In this document: in pieces, positions 8,449 to 16,250 of the stretch
Layout: each line of letters starts with the position of its first letter
How positions within the stretch are numbered: position 1 is the stretch's first letter
Source of the DNA: Saccharothrix longispora
Lineage (GTDB): Bacteria; Actinomycetota; Actinomycetes; Mycobacteriales; Pseudonocardiaceae
NCBI RefSeq assembly: GCF_030852425.1
Contig: NZ_NSDM01000001.1
Coordinates: 744,001-808,000 of the forward strand
DNA length: 64,000 nucleotides
Reading direction: 5' to 3'
Notes under the pieces: model-generated
The model's input: only the letters and a program-made list of their open reading frames with translations
What the model was told of the DNA's origin: nothing
Database searches by the model: none
Program-made: the position numbers and the translations under genes

Positions 8449-11400
8449 TCACACGGGCCGGAGCCACAGCGTGAGGAAACCGGTGTCGGCGGCCTCCGCC
8501 TGCCGCACGAGGTCGTCGTCGACGTGGTCGACGTCCGGGTCGCCGCCCAGCGGCACCGGCGCGTAGCCCAGCTTGCGGTAGCCGAGCAGGACCTGACCCG
8601 GGTCGTCGCCCAGCTCGACGATCGCGCTCGGGCAGAACTCGCACACCACGTGTGGGCGGTCCCGTTCGAGCACGCCCGTCAGGCCGGCGAGGGCCCGGTG
8701 GTCGCGGCCCTGGAGGTCGACCTTGACCAGCGTGACGCGGCGCCCGGTGATCTCCGGCCGCCCGTCCAGCCGCACGGCGGGCACCACGACGCCACCGACG
8801 GCTTCGTCCTCCGCGGCGTGCGCCCGGTGGTCACCGCTGTTGCCCTCCTCCGCCTGCACGAGCCGGATGCTGCCGTCCTCGTCCCACGCGGCGATCGGCA
8901 GCACGTCCACCAGGGCCGCCGTCTCGGGGCCGAGGTTCGCGGAGACGTTGCGGCGCAGGAAGTCCGCGTTGACCGGGTTGGCCTCGACCGCCACGGCGGA
9001 CGCGATGCCCGCGGCCCGCTGGAACAGGCGCAGCGTGTGGTAGCCGACGTGCGCGCCGACGTCGACGAACGCGCCGTCGCCGACCAGCCGGGCCATCAGC
9101 CCGGCCTCCTCGGGCTCCCACGACCGGTGGTAGGCCAACCACGGCCGCACCACGTCGTCCGCGGGCAGCAGCAGCGCGCCCGCGTCGCACACCACCACGT
9201 CGGCGCCCTCGGGCACCGGGGCGTGCCGCAGGCGGGCCGCGTCCTGCACCGCGTCCAGCGCCTTGGCCAGCTCGGTGACCCGCTCCTCGCCCTCGGCGAA
9301 GCGCCGCCGGCCCTCGTCGAGCCTCAGGTCGCGCTCGACGAACCCGTCGAACACGGCGCGCCGGTCGTCCGCCAGCCGCGACCAGACGCGGTCCAGGCTC
9401 TCGTCGAGCTGCCGCTCCAGCCTCGTCGTCGAGCCGCGCACCGACTCGGCCTCCGCGCGCACCGAGTCCACGTCGGCGCGCACCGACGACATGCGGTCCT
9501 TCAGGCCTTCGTTCACCCAGCGGGTCGACTCGACGCCCGCCTCCACGGCCTCCAGCCGCGACACCACCGCGCTCAGCGTGTCCTCGACCCCGCCGACGAG
9601 CGTGCCCATCACCTTGCGCTGGTGCACGTCGTAGTGGTCGATGGCGCGCAGAACGGCGCGGCGCAGCGCGGGCGCGAGCGGCGTGCGGGACGCCGCACCC
9701 ACCTCCGCGCGCCACAGCAGCGCCTGCTTCGAGTCGCGCAGCGGTCGCAGCACGTCGGCCCCCGGCACGGCGGCCCGGTAGCCCGCGCCGCCCTGGTCGC
9801 GCCAGTTGTCGTGGGCGGCGCGCAACTGCTCGCGCATCCAGCGCGCCGCGTTCTCCACGGACCGGGTGCGCAGGATGTGCTCGCGGGCCGCGCGACCGCG
9901 CCGCTCGGCTTCGGCCGGGTTGTCCGCGACCTCCCGCATGGCGCGGGCGGCGGCGTCGAGGTCGGGTTCCGCCCACAGCGCGTCCGCCGGGTACGGGCCG
10001 TTGCCGGCGCCCACCGGCACCAGCCGGGCCGGGACCGGCCAGCCGGTGCGCTCGTCGAGGAACTCGGTCGTGCTGGAGTAGTCGGTGGAGATCACCGGCA
10101 TGGCCCGCGCCATCGCCTCGGCGACGGTCAGGCCGAAGCCCTCGCTGCGGTGCAGCGACACGTAGGCGCTGCTCGTCGCGTACAGCTCGTCCAGCTCGCG
10201 CACGGACAGGTACCGCTCGACCAGTTCGATGCGCGGGTCGTCCAGGACGCGCACCCGGAGCCGCTCGGCGGTGTGGGGGTTCTTGTCGCCGTTGATCGCC
10301 TTGAGCACCAGGCGCACGTCGTCGCGGCCCTCGAAGGCGCGCTGGAACGCGTCGACCAGGCCCCACGGGTTCTTGCGCTGCCCGATGCTGAAGAAGTCGA
10401 ACGCGAACAGGAAGGTCACCGGGTCGCCCGCGCGCCGCGCCGGCCGGGCGACGGGGCCGGGGTCGCGCACCGGTACCGGGATCGTCTTCACCGGGATCGC
10501 CGTGTGCCTGGCGATGGCCTCGCGGCAGAACTCGCTGACCGTCCACACCTCGTCGACCAGGTCGAACGCGTGGTGCATCTCGCCGGGGAACTCCTCCAGC
10601 TCCCACGCCCACAGGCCGATCCGGTAGCGGTGGTGGCCCACGTGCGGCTGGTGGTCCAGCACGACCCGCGTCTGGTCGGCGTTCACGCACAGCAGGCTGA
10701 CCGGGAACCTCGGCTCACCGACCGTGCCCGGCTCGGCCAGGCCCGTGCGGTTGGACACCAGGCGGTCCTCCACCACGGAGGCCACCGGCACGCCGGACGC
10801 CGAGATGGCGTCGTGCACGAGGCGCGCCATCTCGCCGACGCCCAGCTCCGCGGTCAGGTAGCCGACGACGTTCACGCCGAACTCGTCCGTCGGCTCGCTC
10901 GGGGCGACCGGTTCGGCGGGCAGCGCCCAGGTCGGGAGCTGCGACTCCTTCACGCCGGAGCCCGCGCACCAGGCGGCGAACGGCGCGGCGTCGCGGCTGT
11001 GCGGCAGCGGGAACGCCGCCTTGAGGTCCGGGCGGGACTCCCACAGGGTGCTGACGAGTCGGTTCAGCGTGGTGCCCAGGGGCGCGTCCTCGGCGGGCTC
11101 GGCAAGCCACGCGCGCAGCGCGGCGCCGCCGTCCGGGCCGAACGCGTGCGGCGGGACCGGCCTGCCCTTGCGCTCGGCCTCCTCCCACGCGTCGCGGTAG
11201 AGGGTGCGGACGGCCTGGCTGATCTTCGTGCCGTCGGCCATCTTCCCGAAGCCGTACGGGATGGCCTCCAGCGTCGTCGCGTAGCCGTTGGCCTGGAGCC
11301 GGGCGCCGTAGGCGTCGCACAGCTCGCGCACCACCGGGTGCTCGGACAGCACGACGCGCGGCCGGGTCGGCGTGTGGTGCGACAACAGCCACGGGCGTTC

Positions 11401-12180
11401 CGGCCGGTAGCCGCTGTAGTGGAAGAACCTCAGCCGGTGGCCGCCCGCCGTGAGCACACCGTCGGCGTCCCGCTCGACGGGCCGCTCGTGGATGTTCCAG
11501 TAGGCGACGTTGAAGCCGGGGTCGCGCAGCACGTGGTTGCCGAACAGCGCGGGCACCTGGTCCACCCAGCGCTGGTCGGTGAACAGCTGCTTCTCGGGCG
11601 CGACGATCGCGTCGTGGCGCAGGCGCTCCGCCCAGAAGTCCAGGAACGGCTCGGAACCGGGACCGGTGGCCACGAACCCGAGGTTGAAGATGCCCGCGCC
11701 CATGATCGCGGCTTCGCTCGGGTCCTTGCCGTCGCGCGGCAGCGGGTCGAGGAAGTGCGGGGTCAGCACGATCCCGTGCGCGCGGGCCAGTTCCGCCAGC
11801 TCCGGCATCGGCGCGAACACCTGGATGTCCGGGTCGAGGAAGATCACCACGTCGGCGTCCGACCGCAGCGAGCGCAGCAGGTAGGGCTTCGCCGCCGTCG
11901 CCATCTCGGTGATGTTGTAGGCGGTGGCCATCCGCAGGTAGTCGTCCTCGGGGATGCCGGTGGCCTCCGGGCCGACGACCCGCGTCCGGCCGTCGTGCTC
12001 ACCCGAGCCCCGCGGCGCGTCCACGACCAGGATCACGAACCCGTGGTCGTCACCGGGGTGGTGCTCCAGGTAGGACGCCGCGAGGACGCGGGCGGCCGGC
12101 AGGTAGTTGCGGGCGACGATGGTGCACGCGATCACGGCGCGGCCCCGGTCGGCGCGGTCGCCGGAGCTGCGGTCAGCCAT
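8449..12180 (-). CDS. Three-domain glycosyltransferase / glycosyltransferase / FkbM methyltransferase
   Basis: A 1243-residue cytoplasmic protein. Residues about 15-350 form a nucleotide-sugar transferase domain (ACTIVARNYLPAARVLAASY, and FLDPDIQVF with a DxD motif). Residues about 430-795 form a GT4-type glycosyltransferase (EFGVNVVGYLTAELGVGEMA, LHRSEGFGLTVAEAMA with the E-x7-E pattern). Residues about 850-980 are charged, heptad-like coiled coil. Residues about 1000-1240 are an FkbM-type SAM methyltransferase (FVDVGAHVGYHTL, TLVKVDLQG). Such fusions fit sequential sugar addition and O-methylation of a surface glycan. It overlaps the upstream gene by 8 bases. Sugars and acceptor cannot be read from sequence. 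Confidence 0.85.
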   Translation of the reverse strand: MADRSSGDRADRGRAVIACTIVARNYLPAARVLAASYLEHHPGDDHGFVILVVDAPRGSGEHDGRTRVVGPEATGIPEDDYLRMATAYNITEMATAAKPYLLRSLRSDADVVIFLDPDIQVFAPMPELAELARAHGIVLTPHFLDPLPRDGKDPSEAAIMGAGIFNLGFVATGPGSEPFLDFWAERLRHDAIVAPEKQLFTDQRWVDQVPALFGNHVLRDPGFNVAYWNIHERPVERDADGVLTAGGHRLRFFHYSGYRPERPWLLSHHTPTRPRVVLSEHPVVRELCDAYGARLQANGYATTLEAIPYGFGKMADGTKISQAVRTLYRDAWEEAERKGRPVPPHAFGPDGGAALRAWLAEPAEDAPLGTTLNRLVSTLWESRPDLKAAFPLPHSRDAAPFAAWCAGSGVKESQLPTWALPAEPVAPSEPTDEFGVNVVGYLTAELGVGEMARLVHDAISASGVPVASVVEDRLVSNRTGLAEPGTVGEPRFPVSLLCVNADQTRVVLDHQPHVGHHRYRIGLWAWELEEFPGEMHHAFDLVDEVWTVSEFCREAIARHTAIPVKTIPVPVRDPGPVARPARRAGDPVTFLFAFDFFSIGQRKNPWGLVDAFQRAFEGRDDVRLVLKAINGDKNPHTAERLRVRVLDDPRIELVERYLSVRELDELYATSSAYVSLHRSEGFGLTVAEAMARAMPVISTDYSSTTEFLDERTGWPVPARLVPVGAGNGPYPADALWAEPDLDAAARAMREVADNPAEAERRGRAAREHILRTRSVENAARWMREQLRAAHDNWRDQGGAGYRAAVPGADVLRPLRDSKQALLWRAEVGAASRTPLAPALRRAVLRAIDHYDVHQRKVMGTLVGGVEDTLSAVVSRLEAVEAGVESTRWVNEGLKDRMSSVRADVDSVRAEAESVRGSTTRLERQLDESLDRVWSRLADDRRAVFDGFVERDLRLDEGRRRFAEGEERVTELAKALDAVQDAARLRHAPVPEGADVVVCDAGALLLPADDVVRPWLAYHRSWEPEEAGLMARLVGDGAFVDVGAHVGYHTLRLFQRAAGIASAVAVEANPVNADFLRRNVSANLGPETAALVDVLPIAAWDEDGSIRLVQAEEGNSGDHRAHAAEDEAVGGVVVPAVRLDGRPEITGRRVTLVKVDLQGRDHRALAGLTGVLERDRPHVVCEFCPSAIVELGDDPGQVLLGYRKLGYAPVPLGGDPDVDHVDDDLVRQAEAADTGFLTLWLRPV

Positions 12181-13312
12181 CGGTCGGCAGCACCTCCAGC
12201 TGGGCGTCCAGGGCCTCTTCGTAGCCCTTCTGCGCGGCGGCGAGCGTCGGGGCCGCCACGTCCACGCGGACGATCAGGTCCTTGCTGCTGTAGTGGCCGC
12301 GCACGCGGGCGTTCTGGCCGTTCGCCGCGTCGATCTCACCGGTGGACACCCCGGCGGGACCGCCGTCGTGCTGCGCCATGCCGTTGTTGATCTGCGTGTT
12401 GAACAGCTCCTCGGCGGCCGCCGAGGCGGCGGTCGCGTCGGTGGCCTGCACGATCAGCACGACGCCCAGGGAGCCGTCGTCCAGCGTGAACTGGGCGAGC
12501 TTCGTCTTGGTGGCGCCCGCCGCGGTGTAGAGCGCGGCCTCCGAGTCGAGCAGGTACTTGAGGTTCGGCACCGCGCTGAAGTCGGTGACCGCCTTGTTCG
12601 TGCTCACCTTGCCGGGGATCTCGCCGACCGGCAGGGGGTCCGGCGGCGGCGTCGAGGACGTGGTGGTCGGCGTCGAGGAGGTGCTGGTGCCGCCGCCGGC
12701 CTGGTCCGAACCGCTGTCGCGGCCCCAGAGCCAGTAGGCGCCGAACGCGATGCCCGCCAGCAGGACGACCGCGACGACGATGCCGACGACCTTGCCCTTG
12801 CCGCCGCCACCGCTCTCGTCGAACACCTCGGGCCCCTGCGCGATCCACGACGGGTTCTGGTCGCCGGGGGAGAAGCTGTCGCCCCACGGGGGCGTGCCGA
12901 CCGGCGGGCCGGACTGCCAGCCCTGCTGCTGCGGTTGCTGCTGCGGCATGCCGGGCGGCGGTGTGATCGGTGCCACGTACTGCGTGCGGTCGGCGTCCTG
13001 TCCGCGCTGTTGGCCGCTCACGACCTGCGTCTTGTCGGCGCCGGCCTGCTGGTTCGCCTGGTTGTTGACGACCTGGGTCGCCTCCGGGTTCGGCGTCTGC
13101 GGCCGGGGCGGCACCGCGTCCCACCGCACCGGCGGTGCGAAGGGCCCGCTCGGCGCCTGCTGCGGTGCCGGGGGCGTGCCGGGCGACCCGACCGCGCCGC
13201 TGCTCGTGGCGGACGCGAGGAGCTCGTCCCGGCGACGGCGGTACTCGTCGGCGCTGATCCGCCCCTCCGCCAGCGTGCGGTCCAGCTCAGCCAGGTCCTC
13301 TTGCCAGGACAT
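12173..13312 (-). CDS. SHOCT-like membrane protein with Pro/Gln-rich linker and extracytoplasmic domain
   Basis: First gene of the overlapped operon reaching to 5713. ATG 13312 is fixed by GGAGGAACGG just upstream. Residues 1-33 (WQEDLAELDRTLAEGRISAD) look like a SHOCT-type helical motif, followed by a long Pro/Gln/Gly-rich cytoplasmic linker, a membrane helix at about residues 175-198 (VVGIVVAVVLLAGIAFGAYW), a Ser/Thr/Pro-rich stretch, and a C-terminal domain shared with the 7804-8427 protein. 379 residues. Function unknown; it may tether or regulate the glycan machinery. Confidence 0.78.
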   Translation of the reverse strand: MSWQEDLAELDRTLAEGRISADEYRRRRDELLASATSSGAVGSPGTPPAPQQAPSGPFAPPVRWDAVPPRPQTPNPEATQVVNNQANQQAGADKTQVVSGQQRGQDADRTQYVAPITPPPGMPQQQPQQQGWQSGPPVGTPPWGDSFSPGDQNPSWIAQGPEVFDESGGGGKGKVVGIVVAVVLLAGIAFGAYWLWGRDSGSDQAGGGTSTSSTPTTTSSTPPPDPLPVGEIPGKVSTNKAVTDFSAVPNLKYLLDSEAALYTAAGATKTKLAQFTLDDGSLGVVLIVQATDATAASAAAEELFNTQINNGMAQHDGGPAGVSTGEIDAANGQNARVRGHYSSKDLIVRVDVAAPTLAAAQKGYEEALDAQLEVLPTDG

Positions 13313-13631
13313 TCCGTTCCTCCAGGGGTTGCCGCGCGAGCGCCATTGTTGCTCATGCGCTTTCGGGCGTTGCCGGCATCCGGCACTTGTGATGCGGTCG
13401 TTGCCGGCGGTCCACCGTTCGGCCTCGGGCGTCGACCCCGGGGACCGCCGCACAGCCGGGACGTGGCCATGGTGCACGAACCGCGTGAACCTGGCGTCAC
13501 ACGCGCGAGCGTCGCGCTCGGGGCCTGGGAGGTGCGGACCCCGTCGTCGGCCCGCGGTGTCCACGAGGAGCCCGGGGCGTCGTCCGGGTGGGCTCTGCGC
13601 GCGAGCGGCCCGGACCGCGTGAACCGGGCGG
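13313..13631. other. Intergenic region, no supportable gene
   Basis: Upstream region of the glycan operon (start 13312) and downstream region of the 13632-14372 gene. An open frame on the plus strand crosses it, but its composition looks like antisense shadow. It presumably contains the operon promoter; I cannot identify -35/-10 elements. Confidence 0.45.
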
Positions 13632-14372
13632 TTACCTCTTCGTGAGCAGGGTCGGCCCCACGATCTTGCGCGCGATCTTGCGGAGCTTGGACTTCGGGGT
13701 CGGCGGCGTCTTGGGGGCCGTGGAGGCCGCGGGGGCCGAAGTCGAGGAGGCCGGGGCGGGGGGCTGCGCAGGGGCGGCGGCGGGAGCGGCGGCCGGGGGC
13801 TTGGGGGTGGTCGGCGCCGGCGGCAGGTCGGTGATCGCCGGGAGGACGGTCGTCGCCTGCGAGTCCACCGGCGGAGCGGGGACCGGTGCGGGAGCCGGTG
13901 CGGGAGCCGGTGCGGGCGTGGGGACCGGGGCCGGGGCGGGGACCGGGGCCGGCGCGGCGACGGGGAGCGTGCCGTTCACCGGCTTCGTCGCGGGCACGGT
14001 GGCCCCGGCCGGCGCTGCGACGCCGTTGGACGCCGCGACGCCGTTGGACTGGACGGGCGGCTCGCCGAGCAGGATCGCGAACGGCGGCTTGGCGCGCTGG
14101 CCCTGACGCCCGTCGGGCGGGGTGGGCTCGATCAGCGCCGGGATGAACGGGCGTCCGACGCCGCCGTGGCCGGCGGTCCTGGTGGTCGGCACGGCGGAGA
14201 CGGGCGTCGGGGGGACCGGTGCGGCGGGCGGCGCGACGGGCCTCAGGTCGGTCGCGGTCATCGGCTCGGACGTGGGCCACGCGGGCTCGGGGACCACCGC
14301 GACGGGCTTGATGCGGATCGTGGGGGTGTCGTTGCTTCGCTGGGGCTGTGTGGGCACCTGGCTTGACGTCAC
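13632..14372 (-). CDS. Pro/Ala-rich low-complexity protein with basic C-terminus
   Basis: About 246 residues, dominated by Pro, Ala, Thr and Val, including a run of alternating Pro-Ala-Pro-Val repeats (nucleotides about 13860-13970). The last 20 residues are basic (KSKLRKIARKIVG), which could bind nucleic acid or membrane phospholipid. No signal peptide or transmembrane segment is obvious. GTG 14372 is chosen; GTG 14393 is possible. No family is recognised. Its C-rich third positions fit coding on this strand. It lies between the glycan operon and the Thr-rich protein gene, both on the same strand. Confidence 0.6.
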   Translation of the reverse strand: MTSSQVPTQPQRSNDTPTIRIKPVAVVPEPAWPTSEPMTATDLRPVAPPAAPVPPTPVSAVPTTRTAGHGGVGRPFIPALIEPTPPDGRQGQRAKPPFAILLGEPPVQSNGVAASNGVAAPAGATVPATKPVNGTLPVAAPAPVPAPAPVPTPAPAPAPAPAPVPAPPVDSQATTVLPAITDLPPAPTTPKPPAAAPAAAPAQPPAPASSTSAPAASTAPKTPPTPKSKLRKIARKIVGPTLLTKR

Positions 14373-14417
14373 CCCTCGATCTTGCCAAAACACCGTCGGT
14401 AGTCCAGACGGGACGAG

Positions 14418-14837
14418 TCAGCACCACCACCCGCACGGCCTGCGCGTGGTGGTCGTGGTGGTCGACGTCGTCGTGGTCGGGCGGTGCGTCGTGGTGGTGG
14501 TCTGCCTGGTCGTCGTGGGCGCGGCGGTGGTCGTGGTGATCGCCGGCGCGGTCGTCGTGGTGGTGGTGGGAGCCACGGTCGTGGTGGTGGTCACAACGGT
14601 GGTCGTGGTGGTGGTCGTGGTGGTGGTCGACGTCGGTGCGTCACCGGTCGGCGTCGCGACCCGGCTGGGCGGCTCGCTGCCCTTCACGACCACGATGTGC
14701 CCGACGTCCGACGGCGCGGGCGGCACGGGCAGGTCGCCCTTGCCGGACAGCGCGGAGAAGCCGACGAGCGCCGCGACGCCCGCCCCGACGAGGGCGCCGA
14801 GGGCGAGCCGGGCGGGTCCACCCATCGCGGTGAGCAT
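14418..14837 (-). CDS. Membrane-anchored protein with Thr-rich tail
   Basis: 139 residues. An N-terminal hydrophobic segment (LALGALVGAGVAALVGFSAL, about residues 11-30) anchors or exports the protein. After a short domain (about residues 35-65) comes a C-terminal tail of more than 60 residues that is mostly threonine, encoded almost only by ACC and ACG. Such tails are typical of exported, possibly O-mannosylated actinobacterial proteins (inference). It ends CGWWC. ATG 14837 is the first start before the hydrophobic segment; ATG 14825 is possible. Function unknown. Confidence 0.6.
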   Translation of the reverse strand: MLTAMGGPARLALGALVGAGVAALVGFSALSGKGDLPVPPAPSDVGHIVVVKGSEPPSRVATPTGDAPTSTTTTTTTTTTVVTTTTTVAPTTTTTTAPAITTTTAAPTTTRQTTTTTHRPTTTTSTTTTTTRRPCGWWC

Positions 14838-14888
14838 TGACCACCACTACCGGCATCCCTCAACCGGGTCAAATCGGCCCGTAGGGCT

Positions 14889-14925
14889 GGTACCGGCCCG
14901 AGACTTCGGGTATCGGGCCGGTACC
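14889..14925 (-). terminator. Hairpin terminator after osmC
   Basis: A perfect 13-bp inverted repeat (14889-14901 with 14913-14925) with an 11-base loop lies 22 bases downstream of the osmC stop. A triple 9-base direct repeat (TCACGCGG units, about 14931-14957) overlaps the osmC stop codon. Confidence 0.75.
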
Positions 14926-14946
14926 GGTGGTCACGCGGTCACGCGG

Positions 14947-15372
14947 TCACGCGAGGGTGGCGGTCAGCGTGATCTCGGTGCCCGCCAGCGCCTGGCTGAC
15001 CGGGCAGTTCTTCTTGGCGTTCTCGGCGGCCTCCGCGAACGCGTCGGCGTCCAGGCCGGGCACGGACGCGGTGACGGTCAGGTGGATGCCCGTGATGCCC
15101 TTGCCGGGCTGGAACGTCACCTCGGCCGAGGTGTCCACGGTCTGCGGCGGGGTGCCCGCCTGCGCGAGGCCGTGCGACAGCGCCATCGAGTAGCAGGACG
15201 AGTGCGCGGCGGCGATCAGCTCCTCCGGGCTGGTCTTGCCGTTCGCCTCCTCCGCGCGGGAGGGCCAGCTCACGTCGTAGGTGCCGATGCCCGACGACTC
15301 CAGCGCGACGCTGCCCTTGCCCTCGAGCAGGTTGCCTTCCCAGTGCGTGGTCGCCTTGCGGGTGGTGGCCAT
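14947..15372 (-). CDS. osmC: OsmC family peroxiredoxin
   Basis: Thiol-dependent peroxidase that reduces organic hydroperoxides in the cytoplasm. The 141-residue length is normal. The two redox cysteines are in place: Cys60 in SSCYSMALSHGLAQAG and Cys123 in KKNCPVSQALAG. The N-terminal ATTHWEGNLLEGKGSV is typical of the OsmC branch rather than Ohr. ATG 15372 gives the standard N-terminus. It is transcribed alone, with a terminator on its 3' side and the tRNA-Gly terminator upstream. Confidence 0.92.
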   Translation of the reverse strand: MATTRKATTHWEGNLLEGKGSVALESSGIGTYDVSWPSRAEEANGKTSPEELIAAAHSSCYSMALSHGLAQAGTPPQTVDTSAEVTFQPGKGITGIHLTVTASVPGLDADAFAEAAENAKKNCPVSQALAGTEITLTATLA

Positions 15373-15463
15373 GTCTGCAACTCCGTCTTCGACGAGGAAA
15401 ACCCTTCGCCGTCAAACCTAACGGTCGTGCGCGGACCCCGCCCCGGACGGTGATCGGGAACGC

Positions 15464-15497
15464 GAAAGGCCCCCGGTGCGGACACCGGGGGCCTTTC
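15464..15497 (-). terminator. Terminator of tRNA-Gly
   Basis: A perfect 15-bp inverted repeat (15464-15478 with 15483-15497) with a 4-base CGGA loop starts 6 bases after the tRNA 3' end. Confidence 0.85.
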
Positions 15498-15502
15498 ACA
15501 CG

Positions 15503-15575
15503 AGCGGATGACGAGACTCGAACTCGCGACCCTCACCTTGGCAAGGTGATGCGCTACCAACTGCGCTACATCCGC
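15503..15575 (-). tRNA. tRNA-Gly (anticodon GCC)
   Basis: The minus strand folds as a 73-base cloverleaf. The acceptor stem is GCGGATG paired with CATCCGC, with discriminator T. The anticodon stem CACCT/AGGTG encloses TTGCCAA with anticodon GCC. The T-arm contains GTTCGAGTC. The 3' CCA is not encoded. Confidence 0.96.
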
Positions 15576-15602
15576 CTGACACGAAGAACTATAGACCATG
15601 CC

Positions 15603-16001
15603 TCAAACGGCATTCGCACCGGGGGGTGCCGTACCCGTCAACAGGCGGTCGACCTCGGACAACCGCTCCTTCGACCACCGCCACTCCCACAGCGGGCGCA
15701 CCCGGTCCACGACCTCCGCGGGCAGCCACGGCGCGACCTCGTCGCGCAGCTCCCACTCGTCGAACACGTGCTCGTAGAAGCTGACCACCGACGCGTCGGA
15801 CAGGAACCGCTCCGGCTGCCGGAAGCACCAGTGGGCGAAGTCGTACACCCGGCGGAGGACCTCGCGGTCACCCTCGCGGTGCGCCTCCAGCGCGAGCTGC
15901 CACAGCTCCGACAGGAACACGTGGCAGGACCAGGACTCGCGCTCGACCACGGCGCTCAGTTCGGGGAGGAGGGCGGATGCCCTCGTGCGCCAGTCGACCA
16001 C
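15603..16001 (-). CDS. Hypothetical helical protein (possible DUF7674-like)
   Basis: About 132 residues, soluble and rich in Trp, Glu and Arg, predicted mostly helical (FLSELWQLALEAHREGDREV, then RRVYDFAHWCFRQPE). This resembles small DUF7674-type proteins, some of which lie near toxin or immunity genes; that link is from memory and uncertain. The start is not well defined: GTG 16001 has no good ribosome site. The 249-base gap to the sigma-factor gene at 16251 presumably holds divergent promoters. Confidence 0.6.
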   Translation of the reverse strand: MVDWRTRASALLPELSAVVERESWSCHVFLSELWQLALEAHREGDREVLRRVYDFAHWCFRQPERFLSDASVVSFYEHVFDEWELRDEVAPWLPAEVVDRVRPLWEWRWSKERLSEVDRLLTGTAPPGANAV

Positions 16002-16250
16002 GTGGCGGGAGGTTACCCGCCGCGGCGCCCGCCGCGACCCCGGCGGCCACCACCCGACGCCCACCCGTGACCGGTCCGTCACCGACCGCGAGCGCGGGCG
16101 CTGCGGGGTGCGGGCGCTCCGACTGCCCCGAACGGCCCACTCCGTCCGGCTGGTCTTCGGTATCGGCTCGCTATCACTTCGGAGCGTGGACCACCCGGTT
16201 GTGGCATCTTGACGAGCGGACCACAGTGCGGGCGGGAGGTGCCGGGCGGG

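Noticed and set aside
7168..12390. Very long plus-strand frame (1740 codons)
   Set aside because: Antisense shadow of the glycosyltransferase gene, whose minus-strand translation shows clear domains.
14122..15453. Long plus-strand frame with a Val-rich run
   Set aside because: It is antisense to the Thr-rich protein and osmC genes; Thr codons read backwards give Val. Signal peptide and OsmC motifs support the minus strand.
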